From Artocarpus heterophyllus (lineage: Eukaryota > Streptophyta > Magnoliopsida > Rosales > Moraceae), in NCBI GenBank assembly GCA_025403435.1, contig CM046337.1:7116768-7180767 (forward strand): a stretch of 64,000 nt of DNA, in the 5' to 3' direction. Position numbers and translations under genes: made by a program. This document shows, one piece after another, positions 38,067-50,600 of the stretch. Under the pieces are notes generated by a model. The model had not been told where the DNA came from and searched no databases. It saw only the letters and a program-made list of their open reading frames with translations. Each line of letters starts with the position of its first letter. The stretch's first letter is position 1.

Positions 38067-38094
38067 ATATCCCGATTCGGCTGAGTCGGGATAT
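38067..38094. repeat. Perfect 9-bp inverted repeat (hairpin)
   Basis: ATATCCCGA (38067-38075) and TCGGGATAT (38086-38094) can pair around a ten-base loop. It stands in gene-free DNA. There is no U-tract or neighbouring gene to make it a terminator, and the stem is too short for a microRNA precursor. Confidence 0.8.
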
Positions 38095-40400
38095 AGGACA
38101 GAGGATAGCAGTCCACCGTTTATTTATTCCGACTTCAACATAAGCCTGGGACATATAAAAATGCTCATATATGACTGTCACTATATATATTTTTGTGTTC
38201 TAAATCTTCTCATTGACTTGATGAGATTAATAAACATGCCACTTGTAATTTATAGGTTATTTTTGTACATATTATGCAAGTGAAGATTGTGCTAAGATCC
38301 TAAGCATTATAAATCTATCTATCACCTACTAAATGAATATTGAAGACCACACTTGTCCTCATCCCTCAATTTATCTTCCACTATCCTTGTTGAAAATTTA
38401 TTTGCCACTTAAACAACCTATTACTTCACAAACAAAAACTGATTAGTTGGGTCACCTGATTGGATAAGAGAAAACTTAACCTAATGCTGTTTGTCAATTT
38501 CAGGTGGGCCCCCCCCACGAGAAAAAGAATTGACAGAGTTTTTTGCCCTTTTCCCAAGCATGAGGTGCACCAAATTATCACTTGGGAATGAGGTGATTTT
38601 CAGTATATTGAGGAACGTATGGCAATAAAAATGGTTTCTCTTTTATTCATTCGTTTTTTTTTTTTTTTTGGGTGAAGGAATGGTGAGGGTGAACGCGTTG
38701 AGGAGCTGTGCATGATATGGTGCAAGCCAGCCCAACGCAACCTACCCATACAGTGGCTGTTCCAAGACGGGTTATGGTCCCTTTTTTCTTTTTTTTTTGG
38801 GCTGACCAGGGTTTAGTTGGTGCCAAAAACAGTTTTTTTTTTAATTAGTATTTTCTACAATTACATGCAGCTAATCTGCTCTAATTGAAGTTGAGAAGAG
38901 TTTATAGGAAAAGGAGAAGTCATATCTTGCTAAGTTTGCCATTGCTTGTGCCTATGATTTTAGTTTGGAGAAGAGGACCATTACTTTTGAATTAGCGTTT
39001 AAAACTACACTTATGAAAGAGCTAAATGAGACAAAAACAGTGAAATAGGATGTTTGGCAATCTACCAAAACTTTTAGTTTAGTGTAAAACTCTCATACAT
39101 TATAATGTCGTAAAAAATAAGTTACAGTGCAAAACTCAAACATGTTATAATAATTTTAACCAAAATTAATATAAACCATTGGTTTATACCAATGCTTCCA
39201 GACCGTAATTTTCTAATAAACAATAACAATACTAAAATGATGTTTATAATCTTATTGAAACTCATAGGACGATTGGCAAATGAGTTCAAAACCAACTTAT
39301 GAGTTTGAACCATGCACAATATAAAACTATTACATGTTCCAGTGTTTGAGTTCAAACTTATTTGCTAAACACTTATTATTTTTTCAAATTTTTTTTCTCT
39401 TTTACAAGAAGCTACATTCTATAACATTAATATAGAAAATTTTTTTTGGAGGGCCAAAATTGTTACAGATGGCTACAACGCACCCAAATAACAAAAGTTC
39501 CACAAAGAACGTGATCTAAAAATAGCGCACACTTTTTGCTCCAATCTAAAAAAAAGGAGAAAGAACGAGGAAAATGTTAGATTTTTAAAACTTTTAGAAG
39601 TAAATATCAAGTTTTGAAAATATTTATAGAAAATGTTATATTTGCAATATAAGCAACTTATTTATTATATGAATAAGAAATATTTATATTATAAATAAGG
39701 AGGTAAATATATTATTTGTACCATAAATCTATTTATTATCTAAATAGAAATTATTTATATTATAAACAAAAAAATAGATAAATTATTTATATCATAAATT
39801 TTTTATTTTTATAAATATTTTCAAAACTTGAAATTTATTAAAATTAATTTTGAAAAAGTGACTTTTTTCTTACAATTTCTGAAAAAAAGAAAGTTGACAT
39901 TATGACCTATATTATTGGTCGCAGGCTGCAACCATTTGAAGCTCTACTTCGTGGGCACTGTTCGTATTGCGGTGTGAGAGGCTGGGAGGGAGGTCAAAAG
40001 ACACGCAACTAAGCCCACAAAGGGACGCAGCCCAAGTGACCAAAAATGTTTCCTTATCCAAATCCATCATTTTGTCCTTGGTTCTGGTCTACAAGCAAGT
40101 CCATTAATCACTCGTATCACTTCTCTACAAGTAGTTATACTCCTCACTCATCATCCTTCATCATTGATTTGACAAAACCTCATCCACTATATTCCTCAAT
40201 CATTCTTATAATCTCATTGCCACCAATATGTCTGTAACTAAACCGCTAACACCTCTCTCTCTCTCTCATATTGCGTCAATATATCTGTTTTGTCAAGCGC
40301 CCTAGATCAACATTAATGATTGCCGAAGCTATGATGAACCAATTCAATCTTATCATCATTCCGACGAGAAACGTATTTGTTGGCCCTAATCATCTGACTA

Positions 40401-40495
40401 ATAGGGTGCTTGGCACATTGATTCAGACTAATTCCACATGCTATGTTTGAACTAATTTTTTCAATTCAAACTTATATGCCAACACACTATAAGTT
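40401..40495. mobile_element. Possible small hAT-type MITE
   Basis: The left end GGTGCTTGGCACATTGATTCAGACT and the reverse complement of the right end (GTGTGTTGGCATATAAGTTTGAATT) are imperfect inverted repeats bounding about 95 bp. No target-site duplication is convincing, so the call is tentative. Confidence 0.35.
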
Positions 40496-40861
40496 AGTAG
40501 AGGAAAAAATGCAAAGATAAATGACTGGCCTGATTCAACATGCCACTAATAATGGTGAGCATATTACAGCCACAACGCCTAATATAAGCAGCAAAATTAA
40601 GTCAAACTATGGAATCGTGCAGATATGAGAATACTGATTACTAACTTAACCTGCCAACGGTAGCTTTTAACAGAACAAAAAGGGTAGAAGGTTAAAAAGG
40701 GAAAAAAAAAAGAAAAAAGAAAAAAGAAAAAGGGTTGGCAAAGAACACATATAATAAAATGAGAAAAGATTACCGAAAAAAAAAAAAAAACAAACAAACT
40801 TTAAGACTGGCACAAAACCATCACAATGTTTTCCCCATGGGGTTAGCTGTTGCCAACCACC

Positions 40862-43800
40862 TCAGATTTTCAGTTGTTCCAAGTTCTGTGCTGCCTCAGA
40901 CTCCACTGAATTGTTTGTAGCTTTGCCTTCTTTGGTTGCCTCTATTTCAGCCGGCAATTTATTCTCTAGTGTAGGAGCAACAACAGCTGCTAGAGGATCT
41001 TCTTTCCTAACGGCTACAGGATGATCTTTTCCGATGGCTACAGGGTCGTCCTTTTGGACAGGTACAGGCTTGTCTTTTTGGATGGCCACAGGATCTTCTT
41101 TTTGCACGGTTAAAGGATCATCCTTTCGAACAATTGGAGAATCGTCCTTGCGAACAGGTGGAGCAGCGAATACTGGAACAGCCTGCCTGATGGTGACTTG
41201 AGGAGCAATTCGTACTGGTGGTGCACGAATGACCTGACGGGGCACTGCAGCTGGTGGAGGAAGTGGAGGCGCAGAGTACACAGGCACAACAGTTCTCATT
41301 GTCACTGGAGGTGCCATGCCATGGCAAGGTGTCCTAATTTGACGCATAGGCACAAAAGGAGGCGCTCCAACAGTAAGGGACTTCTGGTGACGGACCCCCC
41401 GGCCTTCTAGTGGAGGCTGTGGTGGTGTTATAGTGTCACTAAATGCATTTGGCAGAAGTCTGTTTCTTGGAGCCGTCTTTTGGCAGATTAAAGGAAGTAT
41501 TTTTGACGTCGTTGCCATGGGAGGTTGCGGACTAGTTGGTCTTGGAGGCTGAACTGGAAACTTCTTCGAGAACGGTATTGGGGCATTAGGATTTGCCATC
41601 TTCTCCTTCAACCGATAATTTAACAATGCCCGAGCTATAGTGATCTGCTCCAACTCATCATTGTTCTCTGTTTCAGATGAACTTGCAGTTTCTTTTGCCA
41701 CTGCCCAGAAACAGAAACATGTCAGTCAGATTTAAGCAAAAACCCCCAAGTTTACAATTAAAATTCGCGTAGTTGCATGTCCAAGTGGAACTTCAATGGT
41801 TCCATTAAAAATAAAAACGAAAAAGGATAGTTAAACCAAACTGCAGATATAGTTATAGCTGTGCCATTAGGTTACAGTTATTGATGCTTGAAAGACATAG
41901 CCAGACTCACGTTGTTTCAAAGACGACCAAGCTGCCATTGCGGCATTCTTTTCCGCTTGTTTCTTATTCTTTGCAGGTTCTCCTGTGAAAGTGATTCCTG
42001 CCAGTTCTACAGTCCCTGTAAAAACAGGTAGATGTCCAAGGCCTGATCTGTATGTTGTATATTGGGGCAATGGAGCTCCAACTCTTTGAGCTATTTCCTG
42101 TAAGAGGTTTTTGTACACCCCAGTCTCATCCTGATATATACATATATAAAAAAAAATAAAAATTATAATCGGTATTCAGACAACTTTATCAAGGAAAACA
42201 GCGCCAAATATTTGACGTGCAAACCAATGACAATAATCAGATGATCTATATTCAAGAAACTATCTCAGTGAGACGGCCATAGTACTTCCTAGTTCCTATA
42301 CTGGTCCAAGAAAAAGAAAGTTCCTTACTGTTACGAAAATTGTGCAACAGAAACGAAGAACAAGAACACACACAGATTTACATCGAAGCAAGGTGGGAAA
42401 AAACCACGGGCAGAGAAGAAGAAAATCATTAAACTAGAAAAAGATTACAAGATAGTGACGAATAAAGAGATTAAAACGATAATAATACCGAACTCTAATA
42501 CAATATATCATATATATAGGCATAAACAAAATCTTGTGGGCCCAAAACACAAACTACACGTCTGTATCACCATAGATCTCATGAAAAATCCCATATTTGT
42601 TATCTCACAACAATTGTCGCACTGCGAACTTTTCGGGCTAGGCCAAACTGAATTCGGATCACCATATTCCAACACTTACCAGTCCAAGGAGAAGAATGAG
42701 CGAAACAGTCATAGACCAAAAAGTCCACTAAGGGTAGGGAAAAGTGAAAACAACATATAGCTTGCATGTTAATGATTGCCTGATACCATAAATCTAATAT
42801 AACAGTCCGACTATCACGTGAATTTCCCAAAAGCAAATTTAATACACATATAAGCGGGTGCATGTGGCCATAAAATAATCGAAGATAAACAAGTTCACAA
42901 ATACAATTTCGCATTGCCCATAATTTTTTCCTCCTCTAGCCCAGATGTTTTCTCACGATTTTGAATCAAGTAACGGTATGAATAGTAAAAATCAAATGAA
43001 CAAGTCAATCAATGAAGTGGAAATGGAGAAATCAAGGGTACAATCAACCAACCAAGATGTTGATACAAGGCCTAAGATATTATAGTAGATTAAGAATAAG
43101 TAAAAGTTGAATTAATATGCTTAAGCATCAATCTATTTACTATCCTCTCTCACCCAAGTCACCAAATCACAAAAACCCGTTCCCAGTACACTCTCATGTA
43201 TATGATTTTGTATATTACTTGTATTTCAAATCTCCAAACTCCAAAGCCAACATTATCAAGACAGAATCCAGTGGGCATTAATCTACCATATATATCTTTC
43301 GTGCCATTATATTTCGAGGAAGATTCTTTTCCGTTCCTCGACAATTCAGCGGCAAAAAAAAGGAGAAAAAAATGGGCAACTTCCATGTAAGTTCTAGTTA
43401 ATGCCGAACCAACGCTCTTATGACCAAAAATACCACACATTCTCAAGCAAATTTATTGCCCGCAATATACTCAGAACCCTGATGATCACAGCCGGCAAAG
43501 CGACATTAAAGACGAGACAATACCCAGATAGGTTTCACTTAAGAAACACCCAGAAGCTTCCCATTCTCTTCAGTCAGAGAAATCCCACATTGCTTTCCAA
43601 AGAGCAAGGGCATTTCGGTCGTTTCACAATACTCACCATCAACAACTACCTACGACCTTTGACACTCTCAAAGCTCGTCGCCGGAGATTTGAGCACAGAA
43701 GCGGAGGCACGGCTCACATTAGCAAAAACCATAGCTAATAATTTATTTAATTTAAAATTAAAAGAGAAAAAAAACTAATTTCCTTTATTTATTTCTATTT

Positions 43801-44237
43801 TCATCCAGTTGTAAATATTAATTCAAGGCATTAATCGATCACGACAGAGAAGATGAAAAGATAAAAAAAAAGAAAAAAAAAAAAGAACAGAGAAACCAAC
43901 AGAAGAGAGAGAGAGATAGAGAGAAAGAAAGTAGAAAAACCATAATTAACGGAACCCTAAGAGAAAATCAAGAGAGAGAGAGAGAACTTACGAGGATCCT
44001 GGCGGCGAGGGAGTGAGAGGGGCCACGGTTGGAAAGCGAGTTGAGGGCGACCTCAGCGGCGGAGTGCTCGGCCTGGCGGAGAGTCGAGCAGTAGTGAGGG
44101 CTCTCGAAGGTCTCGCCGTTGAAGTTGACGGTGGCCTTGAACCTCGGCGCGTGGTCCGGACCTTCTCTAATGCACGTGTACGACGGCAAGTTGAAGCAGC
44201 TCCTCTGCGCCAGCTCCTGTAGCTGGTTCTTGTACAT
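40862..44237 (-). CDS. DRB2: Double-stranded RNA-binding protein, DRB2 type
   Basis: Three coding exons (43992-44237, 41911-42130, 40862-41700) give 434 aa, the length I recall for Arabidopsis DRB2. Both introns are GT-AG: the first at phase 0, the second splitting a Leu codon (C|TG). Two double-stranded-RNA-binding domains are at about residues 1-70 (MYKNQLQELAQRSCFNLPSY) and 87-155 (VYKNLLQEIAQRVGAPLPQY), each ending in a KKQAE/RQAE-type helix followed by AAW or AAEVAL. The C-terminal half has DELEQITIARALLNYR, the KILPLI segment, two V-T-I/M-R-x-x-V-P-V motifs and the terminal EQLKI, all DRB2-like rather than DRB3/5. DRB2 acts with DICER-LIKE enzymes and influences microRNA production. An octapeptide array is inserted near residues 336-391. 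Confidence 0.96.
40988..41155 (-). repeat. Seven-unit octapeptide repeat in the DRB2 C-terminal region
   Basis: The 168-bp segment encodes seven degenerate 8-residue units with consensus V-x-K-D/E-D-P-V/L-A (VRKDDSPI, VRKDDPLT, VQKEDPVA and so on). It is exactly seven times 24 bases, so it arose by tandem duplication in frame. It lies after the second VPVFAAPP motif and outside both RNA-binding domains. Confidence 0.9.
42329..42674. mobile_element. Solo LTR (346 bp) in DRB2 intron 1
   Basis: The segment starts TGTTACGA and ends CCAACA, with TG...CA ends, and is flanked by a perfect five-base duplication CTTAC (42324-42328 and 42675-42679). There is no internal retrotransposon sequence, so it is a solo LTR left by recombination between two LTRs. 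It is clearly related along most of its length (AACACACA, AAACCACGGGCA, ATCTCATGAAAAATCCCA, ACTTTTCGGGCTA) to 60166-60571 on the right of the window. The intron runs 42131-43991, and the element is far from both splice sites. Confidence 0.88.
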
Positions 44238-44640
44238 TTCTTCTACCTTCCGATTCTCCTCTCTCTCTCTCTCTCTCCCCGACCACTTCCTCTTCTTCTT
44301 CCTCAAGCTAAGCTCAACCGGAAAGCGAGTTTCTTGGCGAACCAGAACAACTCCATCTCAGATCGGATCATAGGAGGAAGGAAGTTCCTCGGGTCGGAAC
44401 CCGGCGAAAGGGGCTTCGTATCCGGTAACCGGCCGGGGAAATGGCGGAGGTCCAACGGAGATCAGCGGTTCTTCTAGGGTTTGTTTAGGAGCTTGGAGAA
44501 AGAGAGAGAAGGTGAATGTTTTAGAGAGACAAGACGAGGGTGTGAAGCTGAAAAAGCCAAATAGAGAGAGAGAGAGGAAAGAAAGCAAGAAAGAGAGGGT
44601 AAAATTATTTTCGGCAGTGAGATTGTTTTTCTTTTTTCTT
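44238..44640 (-). promoter_or_regulatory. Probable 5' leader of DRB2
   Basis: Upstream of the start codon the minus strand is CT-rich (GAGAGA on plus at 44255-44280 and 44560-44600) and contains AACAAACCCTAGAAG-type leader sequence. This is typical of plant 5' UTRs. A TA microsatellite lies at 44898-44912. No TATA box could be assigned with confidence. Confidence 0.35.
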
Positions 44641-47600
44641 TTCTTTCTTTTCTTTTCTTTCTGGGGAAAACGGAAAAAGAAATTTGTTTTTTTAATGGGG
44701 GAATTTATTAAATTGTTTAATTGCGGGGAGTCAACTGGACGTTAGGCCGCTGCATGGATGCGTGATCTTTTCCTAAGATTTTCTAAATTTTCTTCTTCTT
44801 TTTTTTCCCTTTTTGTTTGTTTGTTTTCTTTTTTTTTTCTTTTTCTTTTGTTTTTAAATAAATTTGTGCATCTGTCTAATTTTTTTATATTTACATATAT
44901 ATATATATATATTTTTTTTTCTCTTCTCCCTGATTTGGCTCAAGTATTCTGTAGGTGCGTTTATTTTGTGATTTGAATCACGATTTGAATAATTTTGCTA
45001 TAGTATTTTCTGTTACAAAAATTTAAATTTTTATTCAAATACTTTATTTAAATACTTGAACTAACAGACTCTGTGTGTATTTTTGTACTTTAATTCTGTC
45101 CACCAACACCCAACCCTGTTTCCCGCCCCTACCGTCTCTCTTTTAATAGGATGATTTTTTTTCCTTTTTTTTCCCCTCAATGTGAGGAAGAAAAATTATT
45201 TTATAACTTACAAGAAAAAAAATGAATTTTCGTAAGAACAACACAACAATGATGGAGAGGAGGAGGATTGTCATTGTGGTGTTTTCTTCAGGAAGAAAAA
45301 AGGTTATCATTGTTTGATTATTTAGTTTGGCGTCAAATTTGAAAGAAAATTCTTGTCCAAATGTAGATATATTAAAAAATGGGAACTTTCACATGAAGAA
45401 TACAGTATTGCTTCATTTTAGTCGTTGGATTAAATTTTTAATGGTTTGATATGTGTTTAGAAACAATATTATATTGTATGTCGTAAATTTTTATATAGAC
45501 ACTTAGAGATCTAACTATTAAAATCCTGATTCGACCGTTAAAATAACTTGTTCTACTTATAGATTCTCCATGAGAAGAATTCTCTAAAAAATCATTTGAA
45601 TGTAGCAAAAACAATTTTCGAGAGGATAAAAATTAATTTCCTTGGTGAATAGGAAAAAAAAATTTACTTCGCATAAAACTATACTAGATTTTACAATTTT
45701 CTTTTATATTATTGTGTTATGAAATGCACGTTATTAGCAATAACACCGAAATATTCTCAAATACGTCACTCTCTTTTTTATAGATAAATTACAATCATTT
45801 TCAAAAAGAATAAAAAGAAAAACAAAACTATGAAAATGATTAGATATTGCATTTCCCACTGTAATAAACAAAACAAATATTGCTGCTAAGACATGTCCTA
45901 AAAAATAAAAATGCACCGAGGGGATAATATTCTCTTTCTTTACCCCCACTAAAATAAAAAAGAAAAAAAAAACAAAAATGAAAATTGATCTATGTTTTGT
46001 GTGCTAATTTTACAAGTGCGTGCACTTTTTTTGAAAATAAAACCGTGTTAATTTTAACGCAAATGTTTGATAATAACAGAGCGGTTAGTGGCTGCTACTA
46101 TCATGCCAAAATAATATATATTTATATATTTAACATCATATATAATTTACAGCATCACTCTTGGTACTTATTGCTTGTTAATGGCTTTTACAACTCACTA
46201 AGGGCCCTATGGTTTTTCGACCGTCCATTTGATGCAAGGTCGTCGTGACATTTATTGCAGATAACATTGATGTTTAAAGAATGTAAAATAACTGTCATTG
46301 ACTTTGTAGAGGTATAATATATTTTTTGTTATACGATAATTGATGTTAAAAGGACGCATCTCTAACTTCATATTATGTTTAATGACTATTGTGTTACGTT
46401 TTATTTCTACAGGTTACATCAAAATGATGGTCCTTTCAAAAAAGACCGTAAAAAACCCTTCTGCATATAATGATCTAAACTATTAAGGTGTTTAAAATGT
46501 GAAGTAAAATTGAGAGTTTGAACTAAAAATATCATAACATATGAAAATTTTACATTATTACATATTTTTACTGTACACTATAGTATACGAAAGCTTTTAT
46601 ATTATCTGAATTGAAACTAATAAATTTAAACTTATATTTCCAGACAGAAGCATAGTAAAAATACTCATCACTCCATATATGTAATGCTTTATTAGCATTA
46701 AAGATTAAATTTATGCACCGTGGAAAAGGAGACAACATTTCCTTGAAGTGGCATAATTTGTAGGACCGAGAAATAGGCCACATTAATTGGTGAATAAATA
46801 TTGGTTACCCCATTATTACTTCTGTTTCAAAGCATGAGTTAAACTCCTAGACCTCATTATCGTTGTTGAGTGGTTGTGACGCACTAATACTAGCATTAGT
46901 GTGAATATTAATGAGTAGTTAAAAGTTGCAGATCTAACTTTAATTAATGAACTATGGACCACGCCTTTTCTTTTTAATAATAATAATTATTATTATTTTT
47001 CTTTCTTTTTTGAAATGAGAAGTTGTAGACCTGTTACTGGTTTTTAGGCTTATGGGTAGATTGTCATATGGAACCAATAAAAAAGTATGCTAAATTGCAT
47101 CACTTAAAAAATAACAATAATAAATTATGCCTAAAAGCAAAATGTTGAGTTCGGACCATACCATAAAAGACATAGTAGATGAGATTTGTAATTCACTTAC
47201 ACGAACAGTCACTTGTTGACTAAGGAAAAAAAAAAGAAAAGCGGGGGCGTCTAATGGTGCCATTCATGTCTCTAAAGGGACTATAGATGCTTCTATACTA
47301 CTTAAGAGCCTGTAACCTCAAAAATCAGTATCTTTAACCGTTTATTAATGTCACATTTGGAAACATTGATTTAAACTAAAAGTTGAAAATAAAATATTAT
47401 TGTAATTTAAATTTTTATTAAAAAAATACTGTAACAAATATGATTTATACTATAATATTTTGATTTAAACCGATGTTTCTAAACACACTCATAGCTGAAT
47501 AAGTCATAGTTTAAAAACCACATATACTTGAGACAAATACCATATTACCCCTCACTCAGTATCATTAAAGAGGGGAAAAAGACAGTTTTTTTTTTTTTTT

Positions 47601-50600
47601 TCAAGCACATAACTCTCTCTCTCTCTCTGTCTTCCTCGGAAACACAGCTGCTTTGTAGGTTGATGAGAAAATGGGAGTAGACATCTTTACCTCGGTGTTT
47701 TTGCAACTCTAGAAACGTCAAGCCCTCCATGTTATGGCATAAATATTTTGGGTTCCACACAGTTGTGTTGATGTTTAAATTTGTACTAAATTTAACCTAA
47801 AAAAATGTACTAAACTTGCATATGGCAATAAAAGCAATGAACAAGTTGATTGGGGTAAAATCACCGTCACGGCCTTGACCATAGCTATCAATCAATTTTA
47901 GTAAAGAAAATTGAAATTTTTTTAATGGAAACAGGAAAAAAAGAGAGGCGTTTTTTCTTAAATACAAGAACAAAAACTACTACTGTGTGTATATGTATAA
48001 TATTAAGAGTATGGTGACTCAAATTTAGTTTTGGTCTGATCCGAAAAGCTCGTAGTATGATAATTGTGGTAAAAGAATAAATGTGAGATTTTTCATCAGA
48101 TATGCAGTGGTAGTGGAGGATACGCTCGATATCGTAGCTTTGTATTTCAGATCATTTAGTTTATGTTTTTGACTCATAGAGTTTTGTTTATGCCTGTATA
48201 TATATGATGTATTGTATCAGGCTTTAGTATTATTATTTTTAACCTTCCTATCCGCCACCATCTTGTAATCTTTTTGAGTTTAATGATTTTTTTCTCCATT
48301 GTCTGTGATTTTTTCCCGTCTTAAGTTTCCATGTAAATCTGTATGAATTATTGTTCTTTGTTTCTATTGTACTATTTTTGTAACATACAATTCTACCTAA
48401 AATTCACTTTACTATTATGATTTTTTTTTTCAAAAAGTCTTTTATGATAGAGTAAAAAATATATATATTATAGGATAAGAGAAGACCAAAAGAATGGAGC
48501 ATAAGTTTAATCATTATATTTTTATTTAATTTCGTTAAATTCTCATATTTTTCCTAAGATAACCCACGGAATTTAATAATTGTATTTTATTTAAGGGTAA
48601 TTTTACACATTGCCACATAATTCTATTTTCTAGAGAGGCTTCAAAGAAACAAATGGAACAAAAAAAAAATCACCACTACCAAATAATGGTGATTATGATA
48701 GGGTAATCACGTGATGCGAATCATAGTCACGTGACCCGACTATCAATAAATTATTTGGTGTTCTTTTGTTTTTTTTTCCTTTTTCCTTTTTTTTTTCCTA
48801 TACATATGAAATTGGGGGTTTGCTTCTGTATGAAACTAGGAAATATGTGGTGCCCTCAACACCATAGTTTGGCCATTGACACTCCATTCCATTGTGAATA
48901 ATGGAATATTATAGCATAAAAATTGAGACAATGGCCGAGTGAAAGGAGTTGCCAAAGTTACGAAATTGCCCCTGAACTTGGGGTGGAGTGTCTTCCTCTT
49001 CCAGAGGAGCGTATGGTCAAATTGGTCATTGAGCATGAAAGGTATTGCCACGCTTCATCATTATGGACAACGTAAAGTGGGGGACAAGCTCTTTTTAACT
49101 TTTATTGTATTTTATTTTATTTTTTGTTTAATCGCCGAAATTTATGAAGTTTGACTAATGGGAATTCACTGAAATGCCCACCAAAGGGTTTTTAATGCTT
49201 TTGACGAATGTGTCACTCGGTACCAAATTCCACAATGAAGACGATGACCGAAGTAAATGAGAAAGTTTGAAAAGCTTTCCCACACCATTAAATTCTTAAC
49301 TTCCATCTTTCCCAAAAGATTAACAAAAACAACAATTATTATTTTAATAATTAAGGTAGTAAGAAAAATAATAAGCAACGTTAATTAGCATTAAATGAGG
49401 TATGTGACATCGGGGTAGATCTTAAGAAACTTATGTTTTTCGTCATAGCATCTCGTGAAGGGTTTTAGTATATGTATAGCTTTGGGTGGCTAGAAGAATT
49501 TAAGATATATATATGTATGTATCAACTTGTGGAGTTCCCTACGTGGAGAGTTAATAGGGGACAAGGAATTATGGGAAATATTTGCAGAAAAGTAGACTGG
49601 CCCTATTGTTTATTTAGTCTCTCAAAACTAGTATTTGAAAAATTTTACTTTAACCCCTCAAAAAAAAAAAAAAGAATTTTCTTTGGTATGTACTATTTCT
49701 ATATGTACTCTTCCTACTATGTGATACAAGCATGGGACATGTCCAAATTGTTATTAAATTTTATTCACTAAACTAGCACTCAATTTGACAAATTAGTTAG
49801 AACCAATTTTTAGTTTAAATTAATGTAATATGTAAGAGCTTTACATGATAGCCACATTTTACCTTTATAGTAGTATATAAAAGTTTTACATTATTTTTTA
49901 ACAAAAAAAAGTTGATTATAAGCTTATATGACCGAGCTTCATTCATAATACACGCACTTTTTTTTTGCTTTTATAAAAAATCGAAGTGGTGAAGTTGAAC
50001 AAAAGATTGTCTCTTTTTTATTTCTGAGTGGTTAATGCTTTGTCTACAACTTTCTTTTGGTATGACTGCCTTTTGGTTTCAGAAGACTTGAGCGCTAAAA
50101 TTAAGTTTATTAACGGCTTTCCAACATTTATTTATACTCAAAATTAAATTGGTTGTAAACACTGTCGGACTTTTTTGTTTCCCAACTTGTAAAAGATGGG
50201 TTAGTAGGACCACCTTGTCCTTCTCGTTAAAAATATATAGTTAATCATATTATTTCTTTTTTTATTTTGGAGTCAAAAAATCTAAACTCTTTCATATTTA
50301 AATAAAATCAGGTATAATTTTATCGTTAGGTTGTGTTTAGTACTACTGATTATCTCTCTTTGTGTTCCTATTATTGTTATTATTATTTTTTACAACTAGA
50401 CTATAAAAGGCAAATAAATATAAAGGTTGTATTGCAAACAAAGGGGAACGAACCCTGAAACATTGGTCAACACAACCCACAGAGACTTTTATTACCCTCT
50501 TCTTAATTACAAGCCTGCGTTACAGAGGTGGAATACTTTTTCTCGAGCTGTCATTAATCTCAATTCACAGAATGACCCTTCCTCAATTAATACACACGTC

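Larger units (their letters stand above)
28800..40850. other. Gene-free AT-rich stretch upstream of REV
   Basis: About 12 kb with no ORF having recognisable domains or paired splice sites. It holds several MITE-like AT-rich pieces with the TATAAAACTYTTACATG / GTGAGAGTTTTATA motif (29350-29450, 29530-29700, 29850-29920, 31940-32010, 34720-34770, 34960-35000, 39060-39170, 39315). Microsatellites are CT at 28978-28994 and 35305-35340, TA at 33717-33742, CT at 36153-36195. There are also a SINE and a small hairpin. A locally G+C-rich patch at 32430-32475 is too short to interpret. Confidence 0.6.

Noticed and set aside
37676..38116. 146-codon minus-strand open frame
   Set aside because: No recognisable domain, Cys/Phe-rich composition typical of AT-rich non-coding DNA, and no partner exons. 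Length alone is not enough.
41118..41410. Cys/Ser/His-rich and Trp/Arg-rich frames overlapping DRB2 exon 3
   Set aside because: Alternative-frame shadows of the proline-rich DRB2 tail.
48840..49060. Overlapping open frames on both strands
   Set aside because: The frames overlap on opposite strands, contain no known domain, and lack splice or promoter support.
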